Origin: an uncultured Collinsella sp.
Lineage (GTDB): Bacteria; Actinomycetota; Coriobacteriia; Coriobacteriales; Coriobacteriaceae
DNA length: 36,603 bases
NCBI GenBank assembly: GCA_959019775.1
Contig: CAUEPS010000017.1
Location: 1-36,603, forward strand
Direction of reading: 5' to 3'
Of this stretch, positions 1 to 7,705 are shown in pieces (within the stretch, counting starts at the first letter, position 1; every line of letters begins with the position of its first letter). Both the position numbers and the translations under genes were made by a program. Below the pieces are notes generated by a model. It was given only the letters and a program-made list of their open reading frames with translations. It searched no databases and had not been told where the DNA came from.

Positions 1-230
1 TCGTTGGGGCCAGGCCCGATTTTGCCTCTTGACAATGTCCTGCTCATATTAAAAGAGACCGACACATCAGTGATGTGCTCAAGAACCGTCTTGGCAAAAG
101 CACGGTAGTCAGTCACGCCACCGGCCTTCATAAGGGAAGGATTGGTCGTGAAGCCCTGAACGTTGCCATTGTCGTGCATGTCAAGCATGCCCTCGAGGTT
201 AGCGCCGTCGGCAAACACCTTGATCGCCAT
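1..230 (-). CDS. Transaldolase / fructose-6-phosphate aldolase-like protein, N-terminal fragment
   Basis: The first ~59 residues (MAIKVFADGANLEGM..., GFTTNPSLMKAGGVTDY) match the start of the small transaldolase/FSA family: a beta-strand with an acidic residue (FADGAN) followed by the TTNPSL motif of the class I aldolase barrel. The family transfers or cleaves dihydroxyacetone units in sugar-phosphate metabolism in the cytoplasm. The ATG (228-230) is preceded by a good ribosome binding site (GAAAGGACCAAC). After the family-like segment TDVSVSF (near base 51) the frame stays open to the window edge, but the residues (NMSRTLSRGK...) no longer look like transaldolase, where an acidic EVF-type continuation is expected. 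The gene may therefore be interrupted or rearranged near base 50. It diverges from the DeoR regulator, its probable controller. The family call is fairly firm; whether it is intact is not known. Confidence 0.6.
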   Translation of the reverse strand, partial: MAIKVFADGANLEGMLDMHDNGNVQGFTTNPSLMKAGGVTDYRAFAKTVLEHITDVSVSFNMSRTLSRGKIGPGPN

Positions 231-260
231 GTTGGTCCTTTCTCATCTAGCATTATTGCT

Positions 261-334
261 ATCGAAAGCCTTTTTCTTTGTTTCAAAAGCTTTTCGGCTT
301 TCTTTTATAAACTACTTCAAAAGATATCGAAAGC
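261..334. promoter_or_regulatory. Direct repeats ATCGAAAGC in the transaldolase/DeoR intergenic region
   Basis: ATCGAAAGC occurs at 261-269 and again at 326-334 in the same orientation, 65 bp apart. Related TTTCGA/TCGAAA-like words lie between them and further right (for example 288-297 and around 392-397). The repeats lie in the 360-bp divergent region between the transaldolase-like gene and the DeoR regulator, within reach of a minus-strand promoter. DeoR-family proteins commonly bind spaced direct repeats in such regions, so these are candidate operators. That role is inference. Confidence 0.4.
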
Positions 335-512
335 TCAATTGCCAACTTTCCGTGAACGGTCGATTATCGGGCGTGAACGTATCTCACTTTTTTTCGAACA
401 CCTTTCAGGCAAGACTCTTTACTGGCTGTTGCAGGCATTCTGCACGTCAGACCAACTACTAATTACAAATAAAAGCAAGGCGTGTCATTCATCTCGTTCG
501 CTCGATTTCGCC

Positions 513-541
513 TTGTTCTTTTCATATCGATACGTTATATT
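513..541 (+). promoter_or_regulatory. Promoter of the DeoR-family regulator
   Basis: A -35 element TTGTTC (513-518) and a -10 element TATATT (536-541) are separated by exactly 17 bp. The expected start point, near 548-549, coincides with the first base of a perfect hairpin (549-573). Confidence 0.55.
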
Positions 542-548
542 TCGATTA

Positions 549-573
549 CGAAAGGCATTTCTTTTGCCTTTCG
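549..573 (+). promoter_or_regulatory. Perfect 9-bp inverted repeat at the regulator's transcription start
   Basis: CGAAAGGCA (549-557) and TGCCTTTCG (565-573) form a perfect 9-bp stem with a 7-base loop. The repeat begins at the predicted +1 and ends a few bases before the ribosome binding site (AAAAGGAG, about 577-584). It could be an autorepression operator or a 5'-end RNA stem. It shares the CGAAAG core with the upstream repeats at 261 and 326, which favours an operator. Confidence 0.45.
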
Positions 574-590
574 TTCAAAAGGAGCGACTT

Positions 591-1382
591 ATGGCATCAA
601 CTTCAGACCTTTCCCCGGCCGAACGTCAGCGATTTATCATGAACTGGCTGGCCGAAAAGCCAAATATCTCGGTATCCGACATCGTTCGCCGCTTTTCGGT
701 TTCGGAAGTTACCGCGCGACACGACCTCGTCTCGCTGGAATCGGAAGGCAAATTGCGTCGCGTACGTGGCGGAGCGGCATCGCTTTCTCGTTCCAATGCC
801 ATTTCGTATCCCGAAGAGCGCATCAATGTCCAAGTCGAGGCCAAGGAGGCAATCGCCGCGACCGCAGCAACTCTTGTTGACGATGGCGACGTTCTGGTGA
901 TCGACATCGGCACCACGGCCTTTTACTTCACTAAGGCCCTCATGGACAAACGCGATATCACCATCATCACCGGCGATCTTGCTATCGCAAACTATGCCAG
1001 CTTTAATCTGCCCAATGCTTCGGTAGTGCTGTTAGGCGGCTCCGTGCGAAAGGGTCACCTTTATCTCGCGGGCGCGCTAACGCTCGACTGCATGAGCAAG
1101 CTTCATGCCGACAAGGCATTTGTCAGCGCGGACGGATTCCATCCCGACCACGGCTTTACCGTCGAGCATGACTTCTCGGCCATGATCAAGAGCATGTATC
1201 TGACCAACTCAAACCAGGGCTATATGATGGTTGACCAGGGAAAGTTCAACAAGACCAGTTTTTATCAGTCCGCGCAGATCGATGACCTCGATGGCATCAT
1301 CGTTGATGGAGACAATGAGGGCATCATGACGGCGGCCATCGAAAGCAGCCGCAGTCATCCCAAGCTCTATTTTGCAAAATAA
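591..1382 (+). CDS. DeoR-family transcriptional regulator
   Basis: This 263-residue protein has the typical DeoR length and layout. An N-terminal winged helix-turn-helix (about residues 5-60: AERQRFIMNWL ... VSDIVRRFSVSEVTARHDLVSLESEGKLRRVRGGA) is followed by a DeoR C-terminal sugar-phosphate sensor domain (about 75-255) with the family segments VIDIGTTAFYF, ITGDLAIANY and VVLLGGSVRKGHLYLAG. Such proteins usually repress sugar or polyol catabolic genes until a phosphorylated sugar binds. The ATG at 591 is chosen because AAAAGGAGCGACTT precedes it; the frame is open further upstream, but that stretch contains the promoter. The divergent transaldolase-like gene is the likely target. The effector is unknown. 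Confidence 0.9.
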   Translation: MASTSDLSPAERQRFIMNWLAEKPNISVSDIVRRFSVSEVTARHDLVSLESEGKLRRVRGGAASLSRSNAISYPEERINVQVEAKEAIAATAATLVDDGDVLVIDIGTTAFYFTKALMDKRDITIITGDLAIANYASFNLPNASVVLLGGSVRKGHLYLAGALTLDCMSKLHADKAFVSADGFHPDHGFTVEHDFSAMIKSMYLTNSNQGYMMVDQGKFNKTSFYQSAQIDDLDGIIVDGDNEGIMTAAIESSRSHPKLYFAK

Positions 1383-1385
1383 CTC

Positions 1386-1426
1386 AAATGGCCGGTTCGC
1401 CCACATCGAGGGCGAACCGGCCATTT
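1386..1426. terminator. Bidirectional terminator between the DeoR regulator and the HAD phosphatase
   Basis: A perfect 17-bp inverted repeat (1386-1402 and 1410-1426) has a 7-base loop and lies between two convergent genes. The stem starts three bases after the DeoR stop codon and ends just before the HAD stop codon. A/T-rich ends on both sides suit intrinsic termination in both directions. Confidence 0.85.
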
Positions 1427-1427
1427 A

Positions 1428-2255
1428 TTAAATCAAGCCGAAGTGGCGCATCGCCGTAACCGTGCCGTCGTGGGCGACATCGTCGGTCACGTAGTCGGCG
1501 ACTGCCTTGACCTCGGGCATAGCGTTGCCCATGGCCACGGCCGTCTCGACAGCGGCGAGCATACCCAGATCGTTGCCGGAATCGCCAAAGCCAAAGGTGC
1601 GCGCGTTGCCGGTGCGACCCAGGTATTCCAGCGCTCGCGCCACGCCCACGCCCTTGTCAATGCCCTTGGGGCTCAGCTCGCGATTCTGGCCACCGGTGTT
1701 GCACAGCTCAAACTCGCGATCGATAAAGCCGTCATCGTTGGCCACGCGAGCCAAACTGGGCACACTGAGGCATACCTTGCCCACGCGCAGACGGCCGTCG
1801 ACGCGCATTTCCTCGGTGCTGTGCACCACAGAAGTGCCAATCAGAGACGACTGCTCAACACCCGCGGGTTCCAGGGCAAAAGTAGCCACGTTGGTCTCGA
1901 AAAAGGCTTCAATCCCTGCCGCGGCCATACGGCGTGCAAGCTCCTCAACAATGTCTTCGTCAAAGCAGTCCTCATACACCACGCGGCCCTCGACCTCGAG
2001 CGTCGCCCCCGCCATGGCAACGATACCCGCCGGGTTCAGCGCACGCAGGCCATCGGCAACCAGCCACAGGGGACGGCCCGTGCAGATAAATGCCTGGTGG
2101 CCCGCATTGCGCAGGCGACCAAATGCATTGACAACAGCCTTCGACGGATGGATTGCATTGAAGTCCTTATCGGTCATATCGTCGGGATCGAACGACGTCA
2201 GCGTGCCGTCCACGTCAAAAAAGAGCACAGCGGGTTCGGGACACGCATCAATCAT
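1428..2255 (-). CDS. HAD-superfamily Cof-type phosphatase
   Basis: A 275-residue HAD-IIB (Cof-like) hydrolase, which removes phosphate from small sugar phosphates or cofactors in the cytoplasm. The nucleophile motif FFDVDGT has Asp14 and acid/base Asp16. Motif II is ICTGRP, and motif III/IV is GFGDSGNDLGML near the C-terminus, binding Mg2+. The C2-type cap lies between these motifs. The start at 2255 is chosen because AAAGGAACCCAT precedes this ATG; the 12-residue longer frame has no comparable site. It diverges from the rRNA methyltransferase and converges on the DeoR gene through a shared terminator. The substrate cannot be read from sequence. Confidence 0.9.
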   Translation of the reverse strand: MIDACPEPAVLFFDVDGTLTSFDPDDMTDKDFNAIHPSKAVVNAFGRLRNAGHQAFICTGRPLWLVADGLRALNPAGIVAMAGATLEVEGRVVYEDCFDEDIVEELARRMAAAGIEAFFETNVATFALEPAGVEQSSLIGTSVVHSTEEMRVDGRLRVGKVCLSVPSLARVANDDGFIDREFELCNTGGQNRELSPKGIDKGVGVARALEYLGRTGNARTFGFGDSGNDLGMLAAVETAVAMGNAMPEVKAVADYVTDDVAHDGTVTAMRHFGLI

Positions 2256-2298
2256 ATGGGTTCCTTTCGAGGATAAGGGCAAACTAAGCATCCATCAT

Positions 2299-2304
2299 AT
2301 AATG
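2299..2304 (+). promoter_or_regulatory. Consensus -10 element upstream of the rRNA methyltransferase
   Basis: A perfect TATAAT lies 27 bases before the ATG at 2331. No clear -35 hexamer is visible 16-18 bp upstream. The 75-bp gap also has to hold the divergent promoter of the HAD gene. Confidence 0.4.
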
Positions 2305-2330
2305 GAGCGACGCAACCAGAGAGGTCACCC

Positions 2331-4889
2331 ATGGAATTTTACGCAAGCTGCCCCGAAGGCTTTGAGTCCGCACTCGCCGATGAGCTTAAACGCCTCGGGC
2401 TTTCGCATGTTCGCCGGCTGAAGGGCCGCGCCACGTTTGAGGGCGAGCTCGAAGAAGGCTACCGCGCCTGTCTGTGGTCGCGCCTAGCGAGCCGCGTGTT
2501 TGCGGTGCTCGGGCGCTTTGAGGCGCAGGATGCCGATGAGCTGTACGATAGCGTTTACGACATCGCCTGGGAGAACATCGTCCGCCCCGGCGCCACCATT
2601 GCCATCACCGCCCGCGGCGTGACCGAGCAGCTGCGCAACACGCGCTTCTCGGCCCTGCGCGCCAAGGACGCGCTGTGCGACCGTCTGGCCGAGACCACGG
2701 GCCGTCGCGCCGATGTCGACGCTGCCGATCCCGACGTTCACCTGTTGCTTTCGCTGCGCCAGCGCCGCGCGAGCATCAGCCTGGACCTTTCGGGCGACCC
2801 GCTGTTCAAGCGCCTGCCGCCCGCCGCGACCCGCGCCGGCGAGGGCACGCACGTGCTGCGCCCCGACTACGCCGCCCTGGTGCTCGCGCAGGTCGGCTGG
2901 ACCGCACTGTGCGAGCGCGAGCTGACGGCCGATGATTACGAAAACGAAGCGCTGCCTACGCTGATCGACGCCTCGTGCGCCGGCGGCGGTCTGCTGCTGG
3001 AGGCCGTGAATATTCTGACCGACCGCGCCCCGGGCGCCGCACGCGAGCGCTGGGGCTTTGAGGGCTGGCAGCTGCACGACGCCGCCCTGTGGGAGCAGCT
3101 GCTTGCCGAGGCACGCGAGCGCGAGGCGGCAGCACGCGAGCGCCAGGCACGCATCGTGGCTGTGGATGTTGACCCCGCCGCCCGCAAGACCGCCGAGCGC
3201 ATGGTCAAGTGCGCCGGCTACAAGCGCTTTGTCGATTTTTGCGCCGCCAAGCCCGCCACCGTGCTGGACCATGCGGGCGCCGTCGCCGGCGCCGCCGTGG
3301 TCGCAGATACGACCGAGACGCCGCTGTCGCTTATGCACGACGCCATGACGCTCATCGGCGAGCTGCACCGCGCGCCCGAGCTCGCTTCGGCGCCGGTCGC
3401 CGCGCTCACCCGCGACGGATTGCTGGCCCGCGCGCTCCACGCCGAGCCCGAGCGCTCAATCGCCGTCATGCCCAACAACGAAGAGGCGACTATCGAGGTC
3501 TGGCCCTCGCTCGACCACGCCGCCGCGGCATTTGAAGCTGCGACCAGCGCAGATGCCGAGGAGCAGACCGCAGACGCTCAAGACGAAGCCGCCAACACCC
3601 CCATGCCCGAACCTGCCGCCACACTCGACCTGGGCGACGGCAAGCCGCTGCCCGTGCTCATCCCCGAGTCTGAGCAGTTCGCCAACCGCTTGCGCAAGAA
3701 CGCCCGCCTGCGTCGCAAGTGGGCCAAGCGCGAGGGCGTGAGCTGCTACCGCGTCTACGATGCCGACCTACCCGATTACTCCGCCGCCATCGATCTGTAC
3801 GAGGGCTGCCCGCAGACGCCGGGCCGCTGGCTCGTCATCGCCGAATACGCCGCGCCCAAGACCATCGACCCCGCGCTGGCCCAGGCCCGCATGCTCGACA
3901 TTCTGGCCATCGCGCCGCGTATCCTGGACGTGCCGGCCGAACATGTGCACGCCAAGGCCCGCATGCGTTCGCGCGGCGGCTCGCAGTACGGCAAGCAGGG
4001 CGCCGGTAAGGGCGCATCAGGCGAGCGCGCCAACATCGCACGCCGTCGCCTCCCGCTCATCGAAGAGGGCGGGCTCACCTTTGCCGTCAACTTTGACGAC
4101 TACCTGGATGTGGGTATCTTCCTGGATCACCGCGTCACCCGCAACCTGGTGCGCGAGCACGCCAAGCAGGCGCGCCGCTTCCTCAACCTGTTCGCCTATA
4201 CCGGCACCGCCACCTGCTATGCGGCAGACGGCGGCGTCGAGGAGACCGTGACGGTCGACCTTTCCAACACCTATCTGGACTGGGCCGAGCGCAATATGCG
4301 TCAGAACGGCTTTGTGGGACCGCAGCATCACTTTGTGCGCGACGACGTGCTCGCCTGGATTCGCGACCAGCGTCAGACGCGCAACCGCTGGGACCTGATC
4401 TTTGTCGACCCGCCCACGTTTTCGAACTCGTCTAAGATGGGCCGCCGCACCTGGGATGTCCAGCGCGACCATGTTGAACTTTTGGCCGGTGTATCGCGCC
4501 TGCTCGCGCAGGGCGGCCATGCCATCTTTAGCTGCAACCTGCGCGGCTTCCGTCCCGAGACGCGCAAGCTCGCACGCGCGGGCGTGGTATTGGAGGACAT
4601 TACGGCGCGGACCATCCCCGAGGACTTCGCGCGCAACCAGAAGGTGCACCACTGCTATATCGTGCGCCGCCTGCCCATCGAGGACGCCATGGCAGAAGTC
4701 GGCTTTAGTGCCGAGGAGATTGCCGAGCGCGTCGAGGAGCTGCGCAACCCCGAGGCCCGCAAGCCCCGCGCAACGGCGCCCGCGCACGCGCAGGCCGGCA
4801 ACGGCAAGTCCAACTTTGCCGACAAACCCTCCCCCGCCGGCAAGCCCAAAAAGAAGAAGTTCTACGCCAGCAAGCCCAAGGGCAAATAG
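2331..4889 (+). CDS. rlmL: RlmKL-type bifunctional 23S rRNA methyltransferase with a degenerate RlmL half
   Basis: An 852-residue homologue of RlmKL, which in E. coli makes m2G2445 (RlmL half) and m7G2069 (RlmK half) in 23S rRNA. Residues 1-160 are a THUMP-type RNA-binding region (MEFYASCPEGFESALADEL). Residues about 165-400 correspond to the RlmL methyltransferase, but its SAM motif reads DASCAGGG (213-220) where E. coli has DPMCGSGT. The NPPYG catalytic motif is absent: the aligned segment is VADTTETP (324-331). The C-terminal RlmK half looks intact, with NLFAYTGTAT (619-628), DLSNTYLDWAERN and FVDPPTFSNS (691-700). The protein ends in a lysine-rich tail (KPKKKKFYASKPKGK). AGAGGTCACCC precedes the ATG. 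Family membership is certain; loss of the RlmL activity is inference from the missing motifs. Confidence 0.9.
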   Translation: MEFYASCPEGFESALADELKRLGLSHVRRLKGRATFEGELEEGYRACLWSRLASRVFAVLGRFEAQDADELYDSVYDIAWENIVRPGATIAITARGVTEQLRNTRFSALRAKDALCDRLAETTGRRADVDAADPDVHLLLSLRQRRASISLDLSGDPLFKRLPPAATRAGEGTHVLRPDYAALVLAQVGWTALCERELTADDYENEALPTLIDASCAGGGLLLEAVNILTDRAPGAARERWGFEGWQLHDAALWEQLLAEAREREAAARERQARIVAVDVDPAARKTAERMVKCAGYKRFVDFCAAKPATVLDHAGAVAGAAVVADTTETPLSLMHDAMTLIGELHRAPELASAPVAALTRDGLLARALHAEPERSIAVMPNNEEATIEVWPSLDHAAAAFEAATSADAEEQTADAQDEAANTPMPEPAATLDLGDGKPLPVLIPESEQFANRLRKNARLRRKWAKREGVSCYRVYDADLPDYSAAIDLYEGCPQTPGRWLVIAEYAAPKTIDPALAQARMLDILAIAPRILDVPAEHVHAKARMRSRGGSQYGKQGAGKGASGERANIARRRLPLIEEGGLTFAVNFDDYLDVGIFLDHRVTRNLVREHAKQARRFLNLFAYTGTATCYAADGGVEETVTVDLSNTYLDWAERNMRQNGFVGPQHHFVRDDVLAWIRDQRQTRNRWDLIFVDPPTFSNSSKMGRRTWDVQRDHVELLAGVSRLLAQGGHAIFSCNLRGFRPETRKLARAGVVLEDITARTIPEDFARNQKVHHCYIVRRLPIEDAMAEVGFSAEEIAERVEELRNPEARKPRATAPAHAQAGNGKSNFADKPSPAGKPKKKKFYASKPKGK

Positions 4890-4893
4890 ACAA

Positions 4894-4960
4894 AGTTGCG
4901 GTGGAATAGTTCCTAAAAATGCCTGGTAAAGGACCAAACAGGAACTATTTCACCGCAACT
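4894..4960. repeat. Palindromic repeat family A, copy 1 (probable terminator)
   Basis: The arms 4894-4914 and 4940-4960 (21 bp, one G-U wobble) begin AGTTGCGGTGGAATAG and enclose a 25-base loop. It lies between the convergent rlmL-like and kdpE-like genes, where it could terminate both. A near-identical palindrome is at 24071-24139, so this is a dispersed element as well as a hairpin. Confidence 0.75.
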
Positions 4961-4984
4961 CATATTGGGATGGTGGTTGGCGAT

Positions 4985-5698
4985 CTAGCCTTGGGTGACC
5001 AATCGGTAACCGATGCCCACGTGGGTTTGGATGTAGCGCGGATGCGCGGGGTCGGACTCGATCTTCTTGCGCAGCGTGCCCATAAAGACGCGCAGGCTCG
5101 CCAGGTCGCTCTTGGTTGCCGTGCCCCAAATCTCGTGCAGGATAGACTGGTGCGTGAGCACCTTGTCGGCGTTATGCGCCAGCAGGCATAGCAGTTTGTA
5201 CTCGATCGGCGTCAGATGCAGCTCCTCGCCATCCATCGTGGCGATGCCGGCATCAAAATCGATATGCAGCTCACCGGTATCGAACGAGCCCTCGGAGGCA
5301 ACGCCGCCCGTTTGCGCATACGAAAGGCGCCTGAGTGTCGTACGAATGCGCGCGAGCAGCTCCTCGACCGAAAACGGCTTGGTCAGGTAGTCGTCGGCTC
5401 CGGCATCGAGCGCGCGGATCTTGTCCGCGTCCTCGCTGCGCGCCGAAACCACGATGATCGGCATGCCCGACCATGCGCGCACCGACTCCACCACCTTGAC
5501 GCCGTCCATATCGGGCAGGCCCAGATCGAGTAGCACGATGCTCGGCGCCTGCGACGAGGCAGCGGCAATAGCGGCATGGGCGGTCTCCACGGCCATATGA
5601 CGCAAGCCGTGCGCCTCGAGTGCGGCAACGATAAGGTTGCGAACGGCGGGATCGTCCTCAACGACCAAGATGAGCGGTTTTACGGCAGAGTTCGGCAC
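4985..5698 (-). CDS. kdpE: KdpE-like OmpR/PhoB-family response regulator
   Basis: A 237-residue response regulator. The receiver domain (residues about 7-122) has the acidic pair Glu14/Asp15/Asp16, the phosphoacceptor Asp58 (VLLDLGLPD) and the conserved lysine in LTKPFS. A C-terminal winged-helix DNA-binding domain (about 137-237) contains LTPIEYKLLCLLA and RYIQTHVGIGYRL, both typical of KdpE. The GTG start at 5698 is chosen because AAGGAG precedes it and because it follows the kinase stop by only four bases; the longer frame would run deep into the kinase gene. It forms a two-component pair with the upstream kinase and probably responds to potassium or turgor. No kdpFABC genes are visible, so kup is the likely target. 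Confidence 0.88.
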   Translation of the reverse strand: MPNSAVKPLILVVEDDPAVRNLIVAALEAHGLRHMAVETAHAAIAAASSQAPSIVLLDLGLPDMDGVKVVESVRAWSGMPIIVVSARSEDADKIRALDAGADDYLTKPFSVEELLARIRTTLRRLSYAQTGGVASEGSFDTGELHIDFDAGIATMDGEELHLTPIEYKLLCLLAHNADKVLTHQSILHEIWGTATKSDLASLRVFMGTLRKKIESDPAHPRYIQTHVGIGYRLVTQG

Positions 5699-5702
5699 AG
5701 CG

Positions 5703-7328
5703 CTACTCCTTATCAAACGAAACGTCGGCGACGGGAAGCTCAATCGTAAAGACCGAGCCGTGCGGGTCCGCCGCGGCAACCTCTATGCTACCGCCATGCG
5801 CCAACGCAATGGAGCGGCAGAGCGAAAGACCTAGGCCCACGCTGCGGTGGCTATCGGCAAGACCATGGTTGGCGGTGTAGAACGACTCAAAGATCCGCTC
5901 GCGGTCCTCGGGCGCAATGCCCGGGCCGTCATCGGCCACCGAGCACGCCACGCGTCCATCGTCGACGCCAATCGAAATCACGATATGCGAGCCTGCGGGC
6001 GTATAGGTGATGGCGTTGTTCACCAGATTGACCACCAGCTGCACCATCAGACGCGCATCGACGTTGACGAGCGCCGGCTCGTCGCACGGCACCACCTTAA
6101 GGTCGTGCTCGCGCACGGCAGGGTTCACGTGGCGCAGTGCCTCCTCGACGATATCGTCCATGAGCTCGAGCGTGGTCGACAGATGCATGCCGCCACCCTC
6201 GAGCTTGGTGATAGCGAGCAGATTCTCGACAGTGGCGTTGAGCCATTGCGCATCCGAGCGAATGGACAGGAGCAGGCCGCGGCGCGTCTGGGCGTCGAGC
6301 ACGGCGGTGCCGGTCGAGCCCTGGTCGAGCAGCACGTCGGCATTACCCGAAATACTGGTGAGCGGCGTGCGCAGGTCGTGCGAGATGGAGCGCAGCAGGT
6401 TGGCGCGCAGCTGCTCGTTTTTGGCGAGCACCGCCGCCTCCTCACGGGCCTCCATGGCACGAGCGCGATCGAGTGCCAGCTCGCCTTCGCTCACGATGGC
6501 ATCGGCAAGTGTCCGTTCCTCGTGTGTTAGCACATCGGGCTCGGCAACGATAGCCAGCACGCCCACCACCGAGGCGGGGTCGCCCGAGCGCACGAAGCCG
6601 TCGCCCGTGCGAACCGTCAGGTAGATGCCATAAAACGCCGAACCGCCAAACGTGGCGTCGAGCGGCGTTCCCACGTAGGCGGACGCCGAGAGCCTCGGCG
6701 GCATCTGCGGCGCCAGCTCGTGCACCGGGGCGGCATCGCCCACGGCCGTGTACGTCGCACGCGGCAGCAGGTCATCGCCCTCGGCGTCGGCGCTGTACCA
6801 CACAACCGGACAGCCCGAAAGACGCGCCAGCTGCGTGGCCATGGCGTGAACGATCTGATGCTGATCGGCGCACCGCTGCAGCATGCGGTTGGTCTCGAGC
6901 ACCATATGCGTGCGGCGGTCGCTGGCGGCAGCCTGTGCCAAGGCGCGGCGCAGGGCCAACGCAATCGAGCTCGACACAAGCGAAACCACGAACATGATGA
7001 AGAACATGCCGGGATAGCCGCGGTCGATAAGCGACAGCGAGTAGCGCGGGTCGACAAACAAAAAGTTGTAGAGCGCCACGGCGGCAGCCGAGCTCAGCAA
7101 GCAATACAGGCGACTCCAGGTAAAGAATGCGCACAGCTGAACGGCGAACACATAGACGATCATGATGCTCGGCGCGAGACCCGGATGGTCGAGCAGCGCG
7201 CCCACAATCGTCGCCGCGACCAGCAGCCCCACCGATACGCAGGCGTCATACAGAGGAGTGCGGCGCGTCAGCGTTGTGCGCCGCCACCAAAAGCTATCGG
7301 CAATATCGCCGTCCGTACGGACGTCCAT
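5703..7328 (-). CDS. kdpD: Short KdpD-like sensor histidine kinase
   Basis: A 541-residue membrane histidine kinase. Residues about 25-130 hold four predicted membrane helices of the KdpD/DUF4118 type (for example VSVGLLVAATIVGALL and LYNFLFVDPRYSLS). A GAF-like region follows (about 150-290). The HisKA domain has the phosphoacceptor His317 in SISHDLRTPLTSISGN, and the ATPase domain has NLVNNAITYTP, DDGPGIAPED and GLGLSLC. Full KdpD proteins are near 900 residues and start with a cytoplasmic KdpD plus Usp-like sensor; that whole part is missing here. GAGAGGGGCGGGACGCTG precedes the ATG. It is co-transcribed with the response regulator and lies downstream of kup. Its signal may differ from that of classical KdpD. 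Confidence 0.88.
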   Translation of the reverse strand: MDVRTDGDIADSFWWRRTTLTRRTPLYDACVSVGLLVAATIVGALLDHPGLAPSIMIVYVFAVQLCAFFTWSRLYCLLSSAAAVALYNFLFVDPRYSLSLIDRGYPGMFFIMFVVSLVSSSIALALRRALAQAAASDRRTHMVLETNRMLQRCADQHQIVHAMATQLARLSGCPVVWYSADAEGDDLLPRATYTAVGDAAPVHELAPQMPPRLSASAYVGTPLDATFGGSAFYGIYLTVRTGDGFVRSGDPASVVGVLAIVAEPDVLTHEERTLADAIVSEGELALDRARAMEAREEAAVLAKNEQLRANLLRSISHDLRTPLTSISGNADVLLDQGSTGTAVLDAQTRRGLLLSIRSDAQWLNATVENLLAITKLEGGGMHLSTTLELMDDIVEEALRHVNPAVREHDLKVVPCDEPALVNVDARLMVQLVVNLVNNAITYTPAGSHIVISIGVDDGRVACSVADDGPGIAPEDRERIFESFYTANHGLADSHRSVGLGLSLCRSIALAHGGSIEVAAADPHGSVFTIELPVADVSFDKE

Positions 7329-7355
7329 CAGCGTCCCGCCCCTCTCTCAAAAACA

Positions 7356-7410
7356 AAAACCACCACAAAGGGGACAGGCACCCTTGTGGTGGTTTCCCCT
7401 TGTGGTGGTT
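7356..7410. repeat. Palindrome with one left arm and two tandem right arms
   Basis: The left arm (AAAACCACCACAAAGGGG, 7356-7373) can pair with either of two adjacent 15-base right arms (7381-7395 and 7396-7410, each containing CCCTTGTGGTGGTT). It lies between the kinase start and the 64-residue membrane protein stop. It may act as a terminator or processing site between the kup part and the kinase part of this minus-strand cluster. Confidence 0.65.
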
Positions 7411-7441
7411 CCAAGTGTAAAGCCTTTGCAACCTGCGGTCG

Positions 7442-7636
7442 TTAGACAAACAGCACGTGCGCGAGCAGTGCGCACACGCACGCCGCGACAAGCACCGTCA
7501 CCACGATCGAAATCACGCGGTCGGCCATATCCATGTTGGCCCGATTCGTAAAGAACCGATCTTCGGCAGCATCGGCGCGTACCTCACGCACCAGCTCGGT
7601 CGCAAGATCGCAACCGTCAAGCACCTTTGCATCCAT
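7442..7636 (-). CDS. Small single-pass membrane protein, unknown function
   Basis: A 64-residue protein with an acidic N-terminal half (MDAKVLDGCDLATELVREVRADAAEDRFF) and one C-terminal membrane helix (about 42-62: VISIVVTVLVAACVCALLAH). The ATG at 7636 is preceded by a strong site (GGGAGGAAACC). It lies 69 bases downstream of kup on the same strand and before the kinase, so it is probably co-transcribed with kup. No family is recognised. A role as a small partner of Kup or the kinase is only suggested by position. Confidence 0.65.
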   Translation of the reverse strand: MDAKVLDGCDLATELVREVRADAAEDRFFTNRANMDMADRVISIVVTVLVAACVCALLAHVLFV

Positions 7637-7705
7637 GGTTTCCTCCCAGGACTCAATCCCCGTCAATACAAACCCGCCCGTTCGCAGACAAACCTCGAGC
7701 GTCGA

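Noticed and set aside
1..50. Insertion sequence end at the left edge
   Set aside because: Fifty bases without a recognisable transposase or terminal repeat are too little to name an element; recorded only as a possible break in the gene.
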